From the NCBI GenBank assembly GCA_021397835.1, contig JAJFZO010000742.1, positions 319,001 to 383,000 of the forward strand: a stretch of DNA of 64,000 nt, given 5' to 3'. Under the pieces are notes generated by a model, which was not told where the DNA came from, made no database searches, and saw only the letters and a program-made list of their open reading frames with translations. Positions 48,330 to 60,772 of this stretch are shown in pieces (position 1 is the first letter of the stretch; the number at the start of each line of letters is the position of its first letter). Origin of the DNA: Moringa oleifera (taxonomy: Eukaryota > Streptophyta > Magnoliopsida > Brassicales > Moringaceae). The position numbers and the translations under genes are program-made.

Positions 48330-50219
48330 AGTTGTACATATAATGTGTTTTCACTTGATAGAAATTGTCACATTATTTTGCTAAATAATATTTGTTAATA
48401 AGAATTCTACTAGTTAATATTATGTTCCCTTCTTTCTTTTTGGTGAGGTAGAGTACTTATCTAAAGCTTGGATGCACTGTAGGATGGTTTTGTGCTTTTC
48501 TTTTTCATCCTTCTTCACAATGAGTCTTTTATTGTCTGGTTAAGTATAAGCCTTCTTGTTTTTCTAGATCTATTGGTTCATTTTCAGTTAGAAAGACTCC
48601 TTAAAAGATTGATGCTATGGGTTTGTTGACTTCATGACCTTCTACCTTGGTTTAGTATTAGCCTGGGCTTGTATAAGCCTCTTATTCTTTACGTTATCAT
48701 CTTTTGTTTAGTTGTGAATGTTATATAAAATGGACTATTTTCAATATAGAAAGATTACATAGTTGATCAAAGTTAAGATTATGAGAAAACAAGGCCAATA
48801 GGAGGACATCCATGTAACTATAGGTAAAATAAAATATTCTACCTCTTTTTATGATGTAACATTTTTTTCCCTTTGATGCCCGTTGGCTTTCTGGAGGTTT
48901 TTCGATTCTCATGTGTTTAGTATACCATCTCTATTATAGGATATGCTTCAATACCATCTCTGCAATTCAATAATATTTTGTCCTTTAAGGCAATAAATCA
49001 GTTTGAATCTTCATATGTTGATTTTCAGCATGCGATTGTGTTAACTAACGCGTATTTGCATAATTTCAATTAGTTGTACTAATTAGTTAATCATTTTGAC
49101 TTGAAAAATTTATATATTTCTTCACATCTCTAAAATTAATTTTTGGATTTCATAGGTAATTATATCGTCAAGGATCTTTTGTCTTTCTTTTTCTTTTTGC
49201 TCATTTATAAGTTTGTATCTATAAGTTAATTTAGTAATTTATTTAGATTTATTATGCAAAATGATGTATTTATAAGTTAATGTAATTATTTAGTTAGTAG
49301 AAATCAATTATTAAAAACAAATAACAATATTTTTTGGTATCCAATTAATGAGATTAACAACATATATACTTAGATTTTATATGTATATCAATATAATTTT
49401 TTACTATACATAATCATTTTTATCGATTAATTTAATAATTTATATATTAAAGATCATGTATTAGTAATATACATGTGTGTAATATTCTAGAATGAGTTTT
49501 TTTCTTTTTTCTTTAGAAAAAGGTTATATCATCTATATATTGTTCCTAACCAAGTGAATGCCAATTTCAATAAAGAAAAACATTATAAGCTTTTATTACT
49601 TATAAAATTGAAAATAGATTTATCCTTACTTTGAGGAAAAAAAATTTAATTTATAAAGATATTTAGTTTTTTAAGTCATCATGCATATTTTAGTTTCTTT
49701 TAACATATTGTGAGATACAATATAATGGAAAAGTTAGATTAGTTTTACAACATTGGATCCCTCAAATATTATTTGAGAATTATTAGTAAATTTTTTATCA
49801 TAATTCATATGTTTTACAATAAAATAAATGTGAAGAAAATATTTATTTATTTACATTTTTTTTAATAGGGTGAATTGATAAAGACATATCATTGAATCGA
49901 AAACAAATAAGTTGAGGAAGGATTTTTGTGATTTCATGTGGGATTACTTGAGGGATGCAATAGAAGTAGGTGAATGAGTTATTTTATGTATTATTTTGAA
50001 CTTTTGTAGGCTTGAAAATATGTACATACTTTGCACTTTTGTAAATATATTGGATTCAATGTTTGACTCTTGTCCACAAAGATCGGTGATTGTGAAGTGA
50101 GTCATTTTCGCATTTGTTTCTCTCTTAAAGAGATTGGAGTTTCTTTTGTTAATGTTAAGGAAATTTCTTGGTGTATTGATATTATTTGATGTGTGTTTAT
50201 TGTATTAAAATATTAATGA
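48330..50219. other. AT-rich intergenic DNA
   Basis: I see no supported gene or repeat. Confidence 0.4.
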
Positions 50220-50550
50220 TGTAGTATACATCAACATAGTGTCTTATTTTGATTAGATATCTTAATTTCTTATTCTTTCATATTTCTCATTTTTAGTCTA
50301 AGTCAGTTTCTTATTTTTTCAAGTTTTTCATTAAGTTAGTTTCCTATTCTTTTAGATTTTCTATTTCTAGTTTTCCTATTCTTCTTACGTTTCCTATTCT
50401 TAGTTAGCTTTTTTGCATTAGACTTATTGTAATGGTTAGAGGTAATTTAATTCGATATAATTTATTACAATATCCTCTAAAAGTTTCACCATTGGGTTAT
50501 TCTTTAATTTTATTCCGCTTTTCTTTTGAAGCAAACCTTCTACTAAACCA
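50220..50550 (+). repeat. Left LTR
   Basis: It begins TGTAGTATACATCAACATAG and ends …CTACTAAACCA just before the primer binding site. It contains TTATTGTAATGGTTAGAGG, also found near the end of the right LTR. Confidence 0.8.
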
Positions 50551-50585
50551 AATTGGTATCAGAGTAAGGATTTTTACTTTTTCTG

Positions 50586-51540
50586 ATGGCAGACGATAGT
50601 TCTAATGGGATACAAGCCACCGATAATGAATGACGGTTAGATAAGATCGAGTAACAACTTGATGAGATCAGAGGAACCCTTCGCAAATTCACACAGATGA
50701 TGACTGCAATAAATATAGAAGGAAGAGTGATTCCAAATCTCTGCAAACACCAAATCAGCATGACAACATAAAGGATGATGGCCAACAAGACCTAAGTCCC
50801 TAAGTCAGGCGGATTTTATTCTAAGGAATTCTAAGGAAGGAAATCATGTGGATTCGCAATCTAGACACCAACCACTTATTGACCTAGACTTAAAAGGTCC
50901 ACAGTAGCTTATGGCAAGCCAAGTCGATCAATACTAACACCAAATTGGCTCGAGAATTGATAAGGAAGCCTCAATTCAAGCAGGACCAGTCATGAATCAT
51001 GATTTTCATGAGCATGTTTTATTATGGGTTTATGAATAACAAAACCAAAAAGCTTCCATATGGCAGCGTGATAGTGAGTTCGAAGTTGGAGATGTCCTTT
51101 AACGAGAGGACTTTTGATGTCTGAGGTGACTATTTTTCACCTTTTTCAGATGGTGATTTTCAACATCAAGATTGAAAGAATTTTCAACAAAAACAGCCAC
51201 GGAGATTGGATTATTCATTTGAAAAGAAGAAGATTTTCATTTTAGGGATAAAGATTCACACACTAAAGAATTAAGATGAAGATGAATTTACTAAATTTTG
51301 ATGATCAATTATACATTAAATATTTTCTCGATTGGATCAATCGTATTGCAAACTTTTTTAATTATTTGAATATTTCAAAAGAAAACCAAGTCAAGCTTGT
51401 CGCATGTGAAAGGTAGAGCCATTGCTTGGTAGGAATAACTTCAAAATAATCATCAATGCCAAGAAAAGGAGCGTGTCCACACTTGGCCTAAGATGAACAA
51501 TTACTACAAAGAAAATTCCTCCCCTGAATGAGTTTTCTTT
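50586..51540 (+). pseudogene. gag remnant of the short gypsy element
   Basis: It opens with MADDSSNGIQATDNE and a stop, then fragments. From about 51275 there is LLNFDDQLYIKYFLDWINRI, then ANFFNYLNISKENQVKLVAC, then GRAIAW followed by a stop, which matches gypsy gag (…FLDWL… KVKLVA… GRA..WW). Stops are spread throughout. Confidence 0.65.
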
Positions 51541-51589
51541 GCAACCATAAAATTCGGGGGCGAGTTTTCTTCAAAGTGGAAGGAATTGG

Positions 51590-51888
51590 TGTAGTACCCA
51601 TCAACATAGTATCCTATTTTGATTAGATATCTTAGTATCTTATTCTTTCAGGTTTTTTATTTCTAATCTAAGTCAGTTTTTTATTCTTTTAGGCTTTTCA
51701 TTTCTAGTTTTCCTGTTCTTTCTACATTTTCTATTCTTAGTTTACTTCTTTTCATTATTTAAAGATTTATTGTAATAGTTAGAAGCAATTCAATATAATT
51801 TATCAAATTTTTCTCTAAAAGTTTAACCTTTGGGTTGTTATTTAATTTTATTTTGCTTCTCTTTCGAAGCAAACCTCCCACTGCAACA
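51590..51888 (+). repeat. Right LTR
   Basis: It begins TGTAGTACCCATCAACATAG and is collinear with the left LTR, slightly shorter. The exact 3' boundary is uncertain because CACTGCAACAA at 51879 could also be a CACTA terminus. Confidence 0.75.
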
Positions 51889-52014
51889 ATTAAGGAAGCG
51901 TATTAGCCTATTGATGTGTTGGCTGGAATTAGTATTGGTCAGTGTATATTGGTATCACAAGTGTAATTTTGGGATTAGTTACAAATATAAAGAAGTATTT
52001 AAAAATACATAACA

Positions 52015-52368
52015 TTAGATGTGGTTTTAAAAAACTGTCAAAAACTATCTTAAAAATTAGATAACTTTCTTGACGGCTCCATAAAAATCATCGAGAAATC
52101 GTACATTTCTCAACGGTTTCTCAATAATTTTTAAGAAACCATCAACAAAAGTCAATTTTTAAATATTTTGAAATATAAAATTAAAAAATTAATTACGTTA
52201 AATGACAGTTCTTTGCGACTGTCATCTAATGTATAAATAGCCAGAAAGAATGATTACTTTAGATAACGATTTTTAGCACCTATAATTTTTTTTAGTTAAG
52301 TTAATGCTTCAATAACCATCCAAAAAGGCCTTTAATGATCGTTAAGAAAAGTCTAGTTTGTTGTAGTG
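52015..52368. mobile_element. CACTA-type element end, right terminus at 52368
   Basis: It ends AGAAAAGTCTAGTTTGTTGTAGTG and has inverted words inside (GACAGTTCTTTGCGACTGTC). The terminus belongs to the same family as the element at 54214-58467. The left end is not certain; CACTGCAACAA at 51879 is a candidate. Confidence 0.5.
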
Positions 52369-54213
52369 ATAAATATAAAAAATATTTATAAATTTTTAAA
52401 TAATACTAATAACAATTGATGGGATAAAATCAAGTATAAATCATAACAATATGTTAATTAGGATAAAAATAAGGATTTACATCTTATCTCTTAATAGTCT
52501 CCCATTTGAAGACTTAATTATCCTTTAACAATTTTTTTAAAAAAATATTCAAAGTTGCTGCCTCAACATTACTATTGATTAGGTAAAGCCTAAGAAAAGT
52601 TTAACTTTGAATAACCTCTTCTTTTCCAAGAGACTTCTTCAGTAATCTATTATGTTCTCATCGATGTTAATCTTCTATAAAGAAATACAATTATGTTCTA
52701 TGCTCTTGAAACAAACTTTGTAATTAATAGTGTATCTATTAAACAACAACAACAATTATAGAGTATATAGCAGCAGTAAGAATTACCTTAATCTCCTACA
52801 TAATCAACAGCTAACAAATTTAGAAAGCACAAATCTTGACTACTGTAACATAATGTGGCCCTTGAAGTACCCTTTAAAAAATAAATCACTTCACAGTTAC
52901 TCAATAATTTTTACCCAATTAACCATAACCTTACTAACAACTTCTAATCCACATATAATGTCATATTTGTGCACATCTTGGCAATATAAGATTTGATATT
53001 ATAAGAGTTATAGTACTTAAAACACCTATATCTTCTTCACATCTTTGCCAAGGAATTGTTTTAAAATCCTGTTAACTAATAAGAAATAGGGTACTCATAG
53101 GTAGGTATCTTGCATAGTAAAACAGTGCAAGATTCTTTCAATATAATCCTAAGTAATCTAGTCTTTTCTGTTCCTCCTATCTTTAAGTACATTATTCCAA
53201 GAATATCACATGTAACTCTAACTTTCAATTAAAATTTCTAGCCAACACCAATAAAAATAGTACCTGGAACTAATAACACATGTGCAGATAGAAAAATTAT
53301 AAAACAATGACCACTACAAATAGGCGCCATGGTTACCAGATTAGCAAAAATCCTCAACTTATAATGTAAGAATCAAATCGCTTGTATGAACATCTTAGTA
53401 CTAGTTTCATCAAACAACAATCTGTTCAATTGTCACATTAGGTTAATTCTTCTCACTTTCAACAATAAAACTCTAGCTTGAGCCATATAAACATTCCTAG
53501 CAAATACATCAATTAAAACATGATAGTTATGTACTGATTCTATAAAAGCACTAATATTCATTCAACTATCTTTAGTTATCTGCTTCAACTAGAAAACTTC
53601 CCATCTCGTTGAGCTTGTGTAGATATAAGAAAATGTTTTCTTTTTTGTTTTTCTTTACTTTTGTTGAATTCTTTTCATAGTATTAATTTCTTCATCTTCA
53701 AATACATCTCTTTCTTTTGTTATATTTAATATGAAACTTACCAGATGATTATAGGTTACCTTGATTCACATTTCTTGTTTCACATTATTTCAATCGTTTT
53801 GTAATTCTAACGCTTACCATTATTTCTCCCATTTGATTAGGATCTGATTTGATATACATAACCATCAACTTTCTCACCAAATCACGTATTATCATAACAT
53901 TTCCATTAAGCCATTATTTGTTTTTTTATAGCTTTATTAAAAAAGTAATATATAGCCATAACAAATTCAAAAGTTAGAACAAATTTTTTACCAATTTCAT
54001 AATTAAAATCACACGATTTTGGTATAGTACAAAGCAAAAAAGTAGCTCTTTTTTTTTTCATCAAGTTTTACAACTGCTAATTTGTTGATTAGGGTGTTCA
54101 ACTCATTCAAGTGTTCTTGCAAAGATGATCTTCTCTCCATCTTAATTGTAAAGTTTCTTTCTCGGAGAAATCTTACTTGATAAAAGATTTTCTTTCGATC
54201 ACTTAGGTTCTAT
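52369..54213. other. Intergenic region
   Basis: I see no supported gene. The plus-strand open frame at 52730-52996 has no motif. Confidence 0.4.
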
Positions 54214-54419
54214 CACTACAACAATGTAGGCTTTTCTTAACAGTCAAAATAGGCCTTTCTTGACTACTGCAAAACTAACCTTTAAATAAGTGACATTAAA
54301 AATCTAAAAACTGTAATCTAATAAAACATTTCTTTATGGTTGCAAATCATTTAGATGACAGCTCCAAAATCGTCATCTAATGTATTTTAAATTTTAATTA
54401 GAAAAATAGAAAGTTAGAG

Positions 54420-54720
54420 ATTTAAGATGTAATGTTGGTCATGTAAAATCAACATTAAATCCATTAGGAACTTTTAACATCTGTAAAAATGGATCGATGT
54501 TAAATCAATTAGTAACATTTAACATTAATCCTATTTAATCAAGGTTAAAAGTAACAAAATAATTTAACATCGGTCAGAAGGGATTGATGTTAAATTTTTT
54601 AGGTAAGAAGCAATATTAATTTTATACAAAAAATCAAAATAATAATATTTATTTATTGAAATTACTTATAAATCTTTAACATTGATCATAAATCTATGAT
54701 CGACATTAAATAATACATGC
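54420..54720. repeat. Subterminal or nested-element repeat words
   Basis: Short words around TAACATCGGTC and GATCGATGTTAAA recur in both orientations. This may be the end of a third non-autonomous element nested in the CACTA element. Confidence 0.35.
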
Positions 54721-54949
54721 ACTTTTTGAAATGTAATTTATTAAATTAAATATTTATTTTTAAATTTATTTTATGTCCATAAATTGTAATTCATATCTCT
54801 CACTATTAATTACAAGAAATTACTTTACAATTGATAATGTTAATATATAAAATCTTATCAAATATGAACTACTTTAACTAAATCATGCATTAAGATTGAT
54901 CACATTCAACATATATATATATATATAATAAAACACTTTAATATGAATA

Positions 54950-55330
54950 ATCAACATTTTCACCAATTCTATAACATTATACCAGAACAATGATAAACCA
55001 AAGGCACACTCCAGTATATATTAATAACAAATCACATTTTCATCATTATACCAAAACAATGATATACCAAAATCATTCTCTAATATACATCAATATCTTC
55101 ATCACTTCATCATTTAACCATAACAATGGTATACTGAAATCATATTGCAATAGACATCAACACCTTCATACCTTCTTCATCATTTAACCATAACAATAAT
55201 ACAAAAAACTACACTCTAATATACATCAATACATCTTCATCAAACTTAACATTATAATACCACTTCAATGCAAAAAAAAACATCTTATCTTTAGTATACA
55301 TTCAAACATCATACCCTCCTAACAATGCAC
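54950..55330. repeat. Diverged tandem repeats, about 75-base period
   Basis: The phrases CCATAACAATG…, ATATACATCAATA and CTTCATCA recur about five times in order with drift. The repeats are inside the CACTA element and noncoding. Confidence 0.6.
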
Positions 55331-55659
55331 TAAAATATTGTCATACAAAACCAAAAATCTTTGCCCTTAGTGGAATGGCGATCATCATATCTACATCCAT
55401 AGCACAACACACACAATGATAATGAAACCTAATCGATTTTCAAATGGACTCTACATCCTATTTATGTACAGTAGGTGTTGGTTGCAATTTAGATAACGTC
55501 TATAAAAGATCAAATATATCATCTTAATAATTCATTCTTAAACTCGATGAAAATAATACATATTCTGATATTATATTACCCATAATCCAAGAGCAACAAG
55601 CAATTTTGTGGCTAAGCAACATGTGTTCTAATAACTTGAGATACAATAACGATATCTGT

Positions 55660-55800
55660 GTCAATAATTGATCGAGGCAAAGGAGCATTGAGCTTTGCAG
55701 CTATGGTGATCTAGACTCTAGCATCATCCTCGACCATGTCATGCCCATGAATTGCCTTGTTCATGGCAGGATCAATGAAAACAGATATAGCTCTTATTGT
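55660..55800 (-). pseudogene. Unrecognised gene fragment inside the CACTA element
   Basis: The minus strand reads NKAIHGHDMVEDDARV, a stop, then ITIAAKLNAPLPRSIIDTDI. It is less AT-biased than its surroundings and looks like decayed coding sequence. I do not recognise it; it may be transposon-encoded or captured. Confidence 0.3.
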
Positions 55801-58689
55801 TAGATTTGTTAAGTTTTTAATGTAGTTCAGGGTTGGTCACTCATTCTCACTACAAACTGAATTTTGTAATAGTAAGTTTTTTACTTGAAATGTCTAATAT
55901 GAGTTCCTTTTCCATGTGCTTGCATAGGAAGAAGAAAAGTTCATTGACCTTCCTTATGTTGTCAAAAGGACAAATGTTTCTATGTTGACGCCACTACTGT
56001 TGAAAAGCTAAAAAATAAGGAGTGCACCCTTACAGATAATTGTGCTACTCCCTTCAGATAAATTGTTTTGTTATTACTATCAATTTGCTCCATTAATTGC
56101 CCACTGAGGAATTAATTGCAGAATTTATTACTCAGTAAAGATCTTGATACTTATGATTTGACAATGAGTTTGTTGTCTTAGTAATTAGTAGGATTTAGAT
56201 AATGCAATGTGTTAAATAAAAGGAGTTCCACATACTTAGTTAGGAGTCTTTTATCTTTTATTTCTCAAAGGATTAGTTTCAAGTTTTTACTAACTTGTAG
56301 TGATTATATCCAAATTTAGCTTTTAAGTTATAGTTTTAAATCATACTAAGTGTGCACAGAGTCTCTTATCTTTTATTTCTTTATCAATCACCAGAATGCC
56401 CTTGTTCAATTTTATATTAAACACATACATTTTTTTGGAATTTGTTTTATTTTCTAAAATTAGTGCTCATTTGATTTAACTTTTTTCTTTTTCTTCCTTT
56501 TGGTGGAAATTAATGCAAATTCTTTTTTTTTTTTTTGTGAGGTGAGACCTTATTTGGTTGGATGGATATGTATGTATGTGTTTGGATTTTATACTTTAGT
56601 TTGTGATAGTGAGTGATGCTTATACATCTTGTGCAGCTATTAGGACTACTAAAGAGCATGAAGGGCATAATATCAATCTTTATTACTTTTCAGTGTGTAT
56701 TGGAACTATATGGAGGGGAAATATAGATAATTAAGAAAAGTGATTCAAGAGCTTTCTCAATTTACAGCACATTTTGTCAATAGAGTGATCAAGATGAAGC
56801 CTACCATTTCGTAAATTTTTCCTTTGGGTAAGGAAATGCCTCTACAGGTACAGTCACATTTACACATCTATGCATATATAGATATATAATACATAAATAT
56901 GTTAATGTAATTGTGATATATTTCTATATTGAAACCTTAATATATTTAAGATACATAAGGTTAAAGTTATCATGGATGCTATAAATTATCAGTTACTAAT
57001 TCATACTCATGAATGATAAAGAGCAGAATGGATCAAAATTCTTGGGAGCTTTTGCCAACCTTAAAAGCAGAGTCGACCAAGTTTATGATGTTGTGAGTTT
57101 ATTGGACTGCTTTCCTAACATTGCTAGCATTAATTGGAATAATATGGCATTAATTATATTTGCATATTGCAAGGGAAGTTTTTCTACATGTGCCTTTAGA
57201 TGGTTACATGTCACATATGATTATATGCCATATACCAATTAATACTTGTTTTCTCAACTTACTTCTTTTCTACCATGATACTGTTGGCCAAAAGGAAAAA
57301 AAGAGAATCATTTAGATTCAAGTAATAATCTCTTTAGTTCATTGAAAGCAACATGAGGGACTGAACTTTATTATTTTTTATTTATAAACCAACAAAATTA
57401 ATTTTGCACTAAAATTTGGATAATCAAAATGAAAAAATTTGGATGCTTAGTATTGTTTAAAACAAATAGAATCCATCTCTTTGATCATTTTACTAAAGTT
57501 GAAAATTTAATGCTTAATTGATCTTATCTGCCTTTGGTGGCAGTTTATGATATCGTTTACCCTTTATAATTTGATTATAGGATAGGACAACCTAAAAGAG
57601 TTACTGCTCAGTGGTTGAACGGATGGAATATTACATAGCATGAAAATGCCTGTAACTAAAGAATCAAGCATTCCAATTGTCAAGATTTATGTTTAAACTG
57701 AAAAATTATCATGCTGGAATATGATTGGAGTTTAATGATGTTTTAGATTATAATTTTACATATGAAATTTGACAGTTGCTGTAACTTTATATGAGGGATG
57801 ATACTTATTGTGTAGTGCAATTTTTACTTTATATTGTAATTTGTAATTAAAGAAAAAAATTATTTAAAAAATATATTTGTTTAGATATAATTAACGTATG
57901 CCAATTTACACTATCAATTTAATTTATGGATATATGTAAATATTTAAAAATAAATAAAACTATTAAAGTAATTATAATTTTGAAAAGAAAATAAATATTA
58001 ACTTTACTTGGATTCCAAAGATTGATATCAATTCTTTTCTAATTTTTTTTTTATAAATAATTTAAATATATATGTTAATCTTCAACATAGATTTTTTTAA
58101 TTTATATTTATTAGTTTTTGAATTCAAAAATAAAATAATTAAAAAAGAATTGACCTTCGTTTGATAAAGGTGAATACATAAGTTTTTTAATGAAATTAAA
58201 TGGTACCACTTTAGATGACGATCATTTACGATTGTCATCTAATGTATTTAAGACTATCACCTATTTGCTAGTGCATTATAGGATAGTTTTTACGATGGTC
58301 ATCTAATGTATAAATGACCGTCATTCTAAGGTGCTTTAGTTGACGATTTTTTAATTACAACAATCATCTATTATAGGATTTTTAATGTCGCTCAATTAGA
58401 TGACACTTTAACAATCGTCAAGAAAAATCTTTTTTGACCACCAAGAAAAGCTTGTTTTGTTGTAGTGTGATCTAAGATTCTTGATCAGATTAGTATTTAA
58501 GTCTCTTTCACTATAAGATCATCAATCACATTCATGCCTTGAAACCCAATGTGAGATTATCATCAATTACTACCAATCTTTAGGTCTACATGCATATAAT
58601 TTTTGAATTTTGATGTAAGATCAAAATCACATCTAAATCTTCATCATTGGCTCACTGGCTGTTGCTTTTAGATTCTCGTCCTTCAATTT

Positions 58690-59110
58690 TATTGAATAGG
58701 TAAAAGTGCATAATGGAATCATCATCATTAAGAGGGATAACAATTTTTTGACCCCTTGGTGGCATTGCCATGCATTATGCATAATATCTATTAGTTCTAT
58801 GATAAACCCAGAATATAATTCATGTATAATAGGGTTGTTTTTCTGTCTTTTTAATTTACATTTTGTTTTCTGTTTTGATTTGAAAGGATTTAGTCTGCTG
58901 AGGTGGGATTATTGGGAATGAAGGAAATTTTTTTTTTTTTTTGGTATCCAAGAGCTGAGATTCTGTGGAGAGGCTGCCAGAAACTCGTGATTATGCTGCT
59001 ATTCACTGAATTTCTTTGTTCTGAATGCAATTATAGCTAAAAGAATATTTATTCTTCTTTTAGCTGCATCCATGCAAGTAGCCAAATAAGTTACCATGAA
59101 AATACGAAAT
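58690..59110 (+). repeat. Duplicated segment, partner of 37440-37730
   Basis: It is collinear with the segment at 37440-37730, with an extra insertion of about 110 bases near 58930-59060. It precedes family copy 59768-60211, as its partner precedes fragment K. Confidence 0.7.
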
Positions 59111-59645
59111 TAAGCAAGAGAACATATGCAGCATGGGATTCGCATTTGCAAAATTCTTCCTTAGCCGTTTTATCATTCTTTGATAATTTTTGTTTTTCAA
59201 ATAGAAAATCTGGGAAGATGCAGTTGATTAGTGTATGCAGCATCTCAAATGCTGGGATTCTCATTAAGTTTTTAACCCTAGGAGGAGCATATATGTCTTT
59301 AGGTAAAAAAACTCAATTTGCTTAAAGGCTCCTTAACGTCACAAGCTGACGACAAACCTAAAGCCAGCATAAAACATGCATGGAATTAACAGTAAAACAA
59401 AGGCAAATCAGAACTCTGCTCAGTGTTAATATTAGCCATTACGTATATTAACATCTTTTTGTCAGTTATTTAAGTGCTCCGCCTAAAAAAATGTTTTAAT
59501 AGTCAAAATAATTTTTATTTATGATCAAAAAATAGATAAATAAGTTTCACACAGTGAATTTCTATTCTTTTATTATTTATGGTACTTAAAAAGAATGTAG
59601 TATGGAATCACCATAGATATTGTTTCTTTCCCAATTAGTAGCCTT

Positions 59646-59690
59646 GCAATTAAGCAGAATCTCTATAGTTCTTGAAACTGCTTCTATATG
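59646..59690 (+). promoter_or_regulatory. Family promoter of copy M
   Basis: The plus strand reads TTGCAATTAAGCAGAATC, then TATAGTTCTTGAAACTGC, then TTCTATATGATGGGC (TATA-like at 59682-59690), about 80 bases before the ATG. The TATA is weaker than at copy G. Confidence 0.6.
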
Positions 59691-59767
59691 ATGGGCATAC
59701 AAGTTCTCTTAGATTTGCATAAGCAAGACAGATCACTGGATTGAACCTTTGAAACAAGGGTTTGATC

Positions 59768-60211
59768 ATGTCACGTGGTGCGGAATACCTGCGCAGTACG
59801 GAATACCTACGCGGTTTGGAATACCTACGCGGTGTGGAATACCTATGCAGTGCGGAATACCTACGCAGTTTGGAATACCTACGCGGTGCAGAATACCTAC
59901 GCGGTTTGTGCAGGTATGAATATCAGCAGTACGAAAACGAGAGAATACAATGGTCAAGGAAAGAGGCTGAAATCAAGCTGAAATCACTCATCGAAGAGGC
60001 AGAAACAAGGCACGACATGAGGAGTCGTAGGATTGATGGAAGCAACAACAAACATGGAGGCACTGTTTTCAATAATAATGGCGATACTGACGGCCAGCAC
60101 AACGTCAACGGAGAGAGCAACCAACTGATTGATGGCATCAATGGACCTATGTATCTGAACTTAACAGTTGAAAATTATCACAGCTATCGAATAATTCATC
60201 AACCTCTTTGA
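59768..60211 (+). CDS. Gly/Asn-repeat-tail protein, intact copy M with hexapeptide repeats (147 aa)
   Basis: The start is the ATG at 59768, after the shared GTTTGAT leader (an upstream TTG is not needed). After MSRGA come seven hexapeptides, residues 6-47: EYLRST, EYLRGL, EYLRGV, EYLCSA, EYLRSL, EYLRGA and EYLRGL. Residues 50-85 are a charged, likely helical segment (YEYQQYENERIQWSRKEAEI, then KLKSLIEEAETRHD). A linker RSRRIDGS leads to tail unit 1 (93-113, NNKHGGTVFNNNG, then DTDGQHNV) and unit 2 (114-134, NGESNQLIDGINGPMYL, then NLTV), ending ENYHSYRIIHQPL. It is the best match to the family consensus. The N-terminus echoes AEYLLRR of copy F. The function is unknown. Confidence 0.7.
   Translation: MSRGAEYLRSTEYLRGLEYLRGVEYLCSAEYLRSLEYLRGAEYLRGLCRYEYQQYENERIQWSRKEAEIKLKSLIEEAETRHDMRSRRIDGSNNKHGGTVFNNNGDTDGQHNVNGESNQLIDGINGPMYLNLTVENYHSYRIIHQPL
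59783..59908 (+). repeat. Coding 18-base tandem repeat (7 hexapeptides)
   Basis: There are seven units based on GAATACCTACGCGGT plus one codon. Units are nearly identical at the DNA level, so the expansion is recent compared with the octapeptide array of copy I. Confidence 0.9.
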
Positions 60212-60454
60212 GTTTTAGTGTACAATATTTTCCACCTAGTAAGTCATCTACTTGTGGTACTCCTTAAAATATGAAGGTTTTAGAAATAAAATCCGTTACT
60301 TTGGTATCTCAATTGTAAACTTTTCTTCTCTTCCTGCAATAATAATCCCACAACCAAATAGATTTTATGCCATCTTGGCCAGATTATAGACTATTGCCTT
60401 TATGCCAGAAAGCAACATATATATTTAAATTAGGATACGAAGGGAATGTTATGC

Positions 60455-60708
60455 TAAAAAAGGAAGCAATAACAAATAGCATGAAGGCACTGTTTTTAAT
60501 AGCGCATCAGCAGAACATTAACAACAGACAAGGAGGAAGTGTTTGCAATAGCAGTGGTGATACTGAGCCACAACACAACATCAGCGGAGGTAGGCACCAA
60601 ATTCTTGATAGCATCAATTGACCAATCAATCTGAAGTATAAAGTTGAACAGCTTACAAAAGAGATAGAAAATGACAAAAGTATAAATTCTATTGTTATCA
60701 ATAATTAA
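60455..60708 (+). pseudogene. Family copy N, tail only, broken
   Basis: It reads GSNNK, stop, HEGTVFNS, then a frameshift into AHQQNINNRQGGSVCNSSG, DTEPQHNISGGRHQILDSIN, a stop, and PINLKYKVEQ. It therefore held two 21-residue units before the final one, like copy F. No N-terminus or promoter is recognisable. Confidence 0.65.
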
Positions 60709-60772
60709 GTAATGCATACCCTCTTCTAGGTAATTTATCCATAATTGTAGTAATAGTGATAATACCAATAAT

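Larger units (their letters stand above)
50220..51888 (+). mobile_element. Short gag-only LTR retrotransposon (Ty3/gypsy type)
   Basis: Two direct LTRs of about 300-330 bases (50220-50550 and 51590-51888) share their whole length with many substitutions and small indels. The left one is followed by the primer binding site TGGTATCAGAG at 50554-50564 (initiator tRNA-Met type). The internal 1.04 kb holds a broken gag frame and no pol. A purine-rich stretch (AAAGTGGAAGGAATTGG) precedes the right LTR. It is old and non-autonomous. No clear target duplication was seen. Confidence 0.85.
54214..58467. mobile_element. Second CACTA-type element, about 4.25 kb
   Basis: The left end is CACTACAACAATGTAGGC followed by TTTTCTT. 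The right end, reversed, is CACTACAACAAAACAAGC followed by TTTTCTT: 11 identical terminal bases and a matching block after a variable gap. Subterminal ATGACAGCTCC… / CGTCATCTAATGTAT words occur at both ends (54350-54385 and 58215-58410). Flanking triplets (TAT, TGA) do not match, so one end may have been exchanged or eroded. No transposase frame is recognised inside. Confidence 0.7.

Noticed and set aside
51879..52368. A complete 490-base CACTA miniature element starting at CACTGCAACAA
   Set aside because: The left end overlaps the gypsy LTR end and lacks subterminal repeats, so I kept only the right end as supported.
59766..59957. Minus-strand and second plus-strand repeat frames (GIP…, NTYAVW…) over the copy M repeats
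   Set aside because: They are shadows of the 18-base coding repeats; only the EYLRG frame continues into the family tail.
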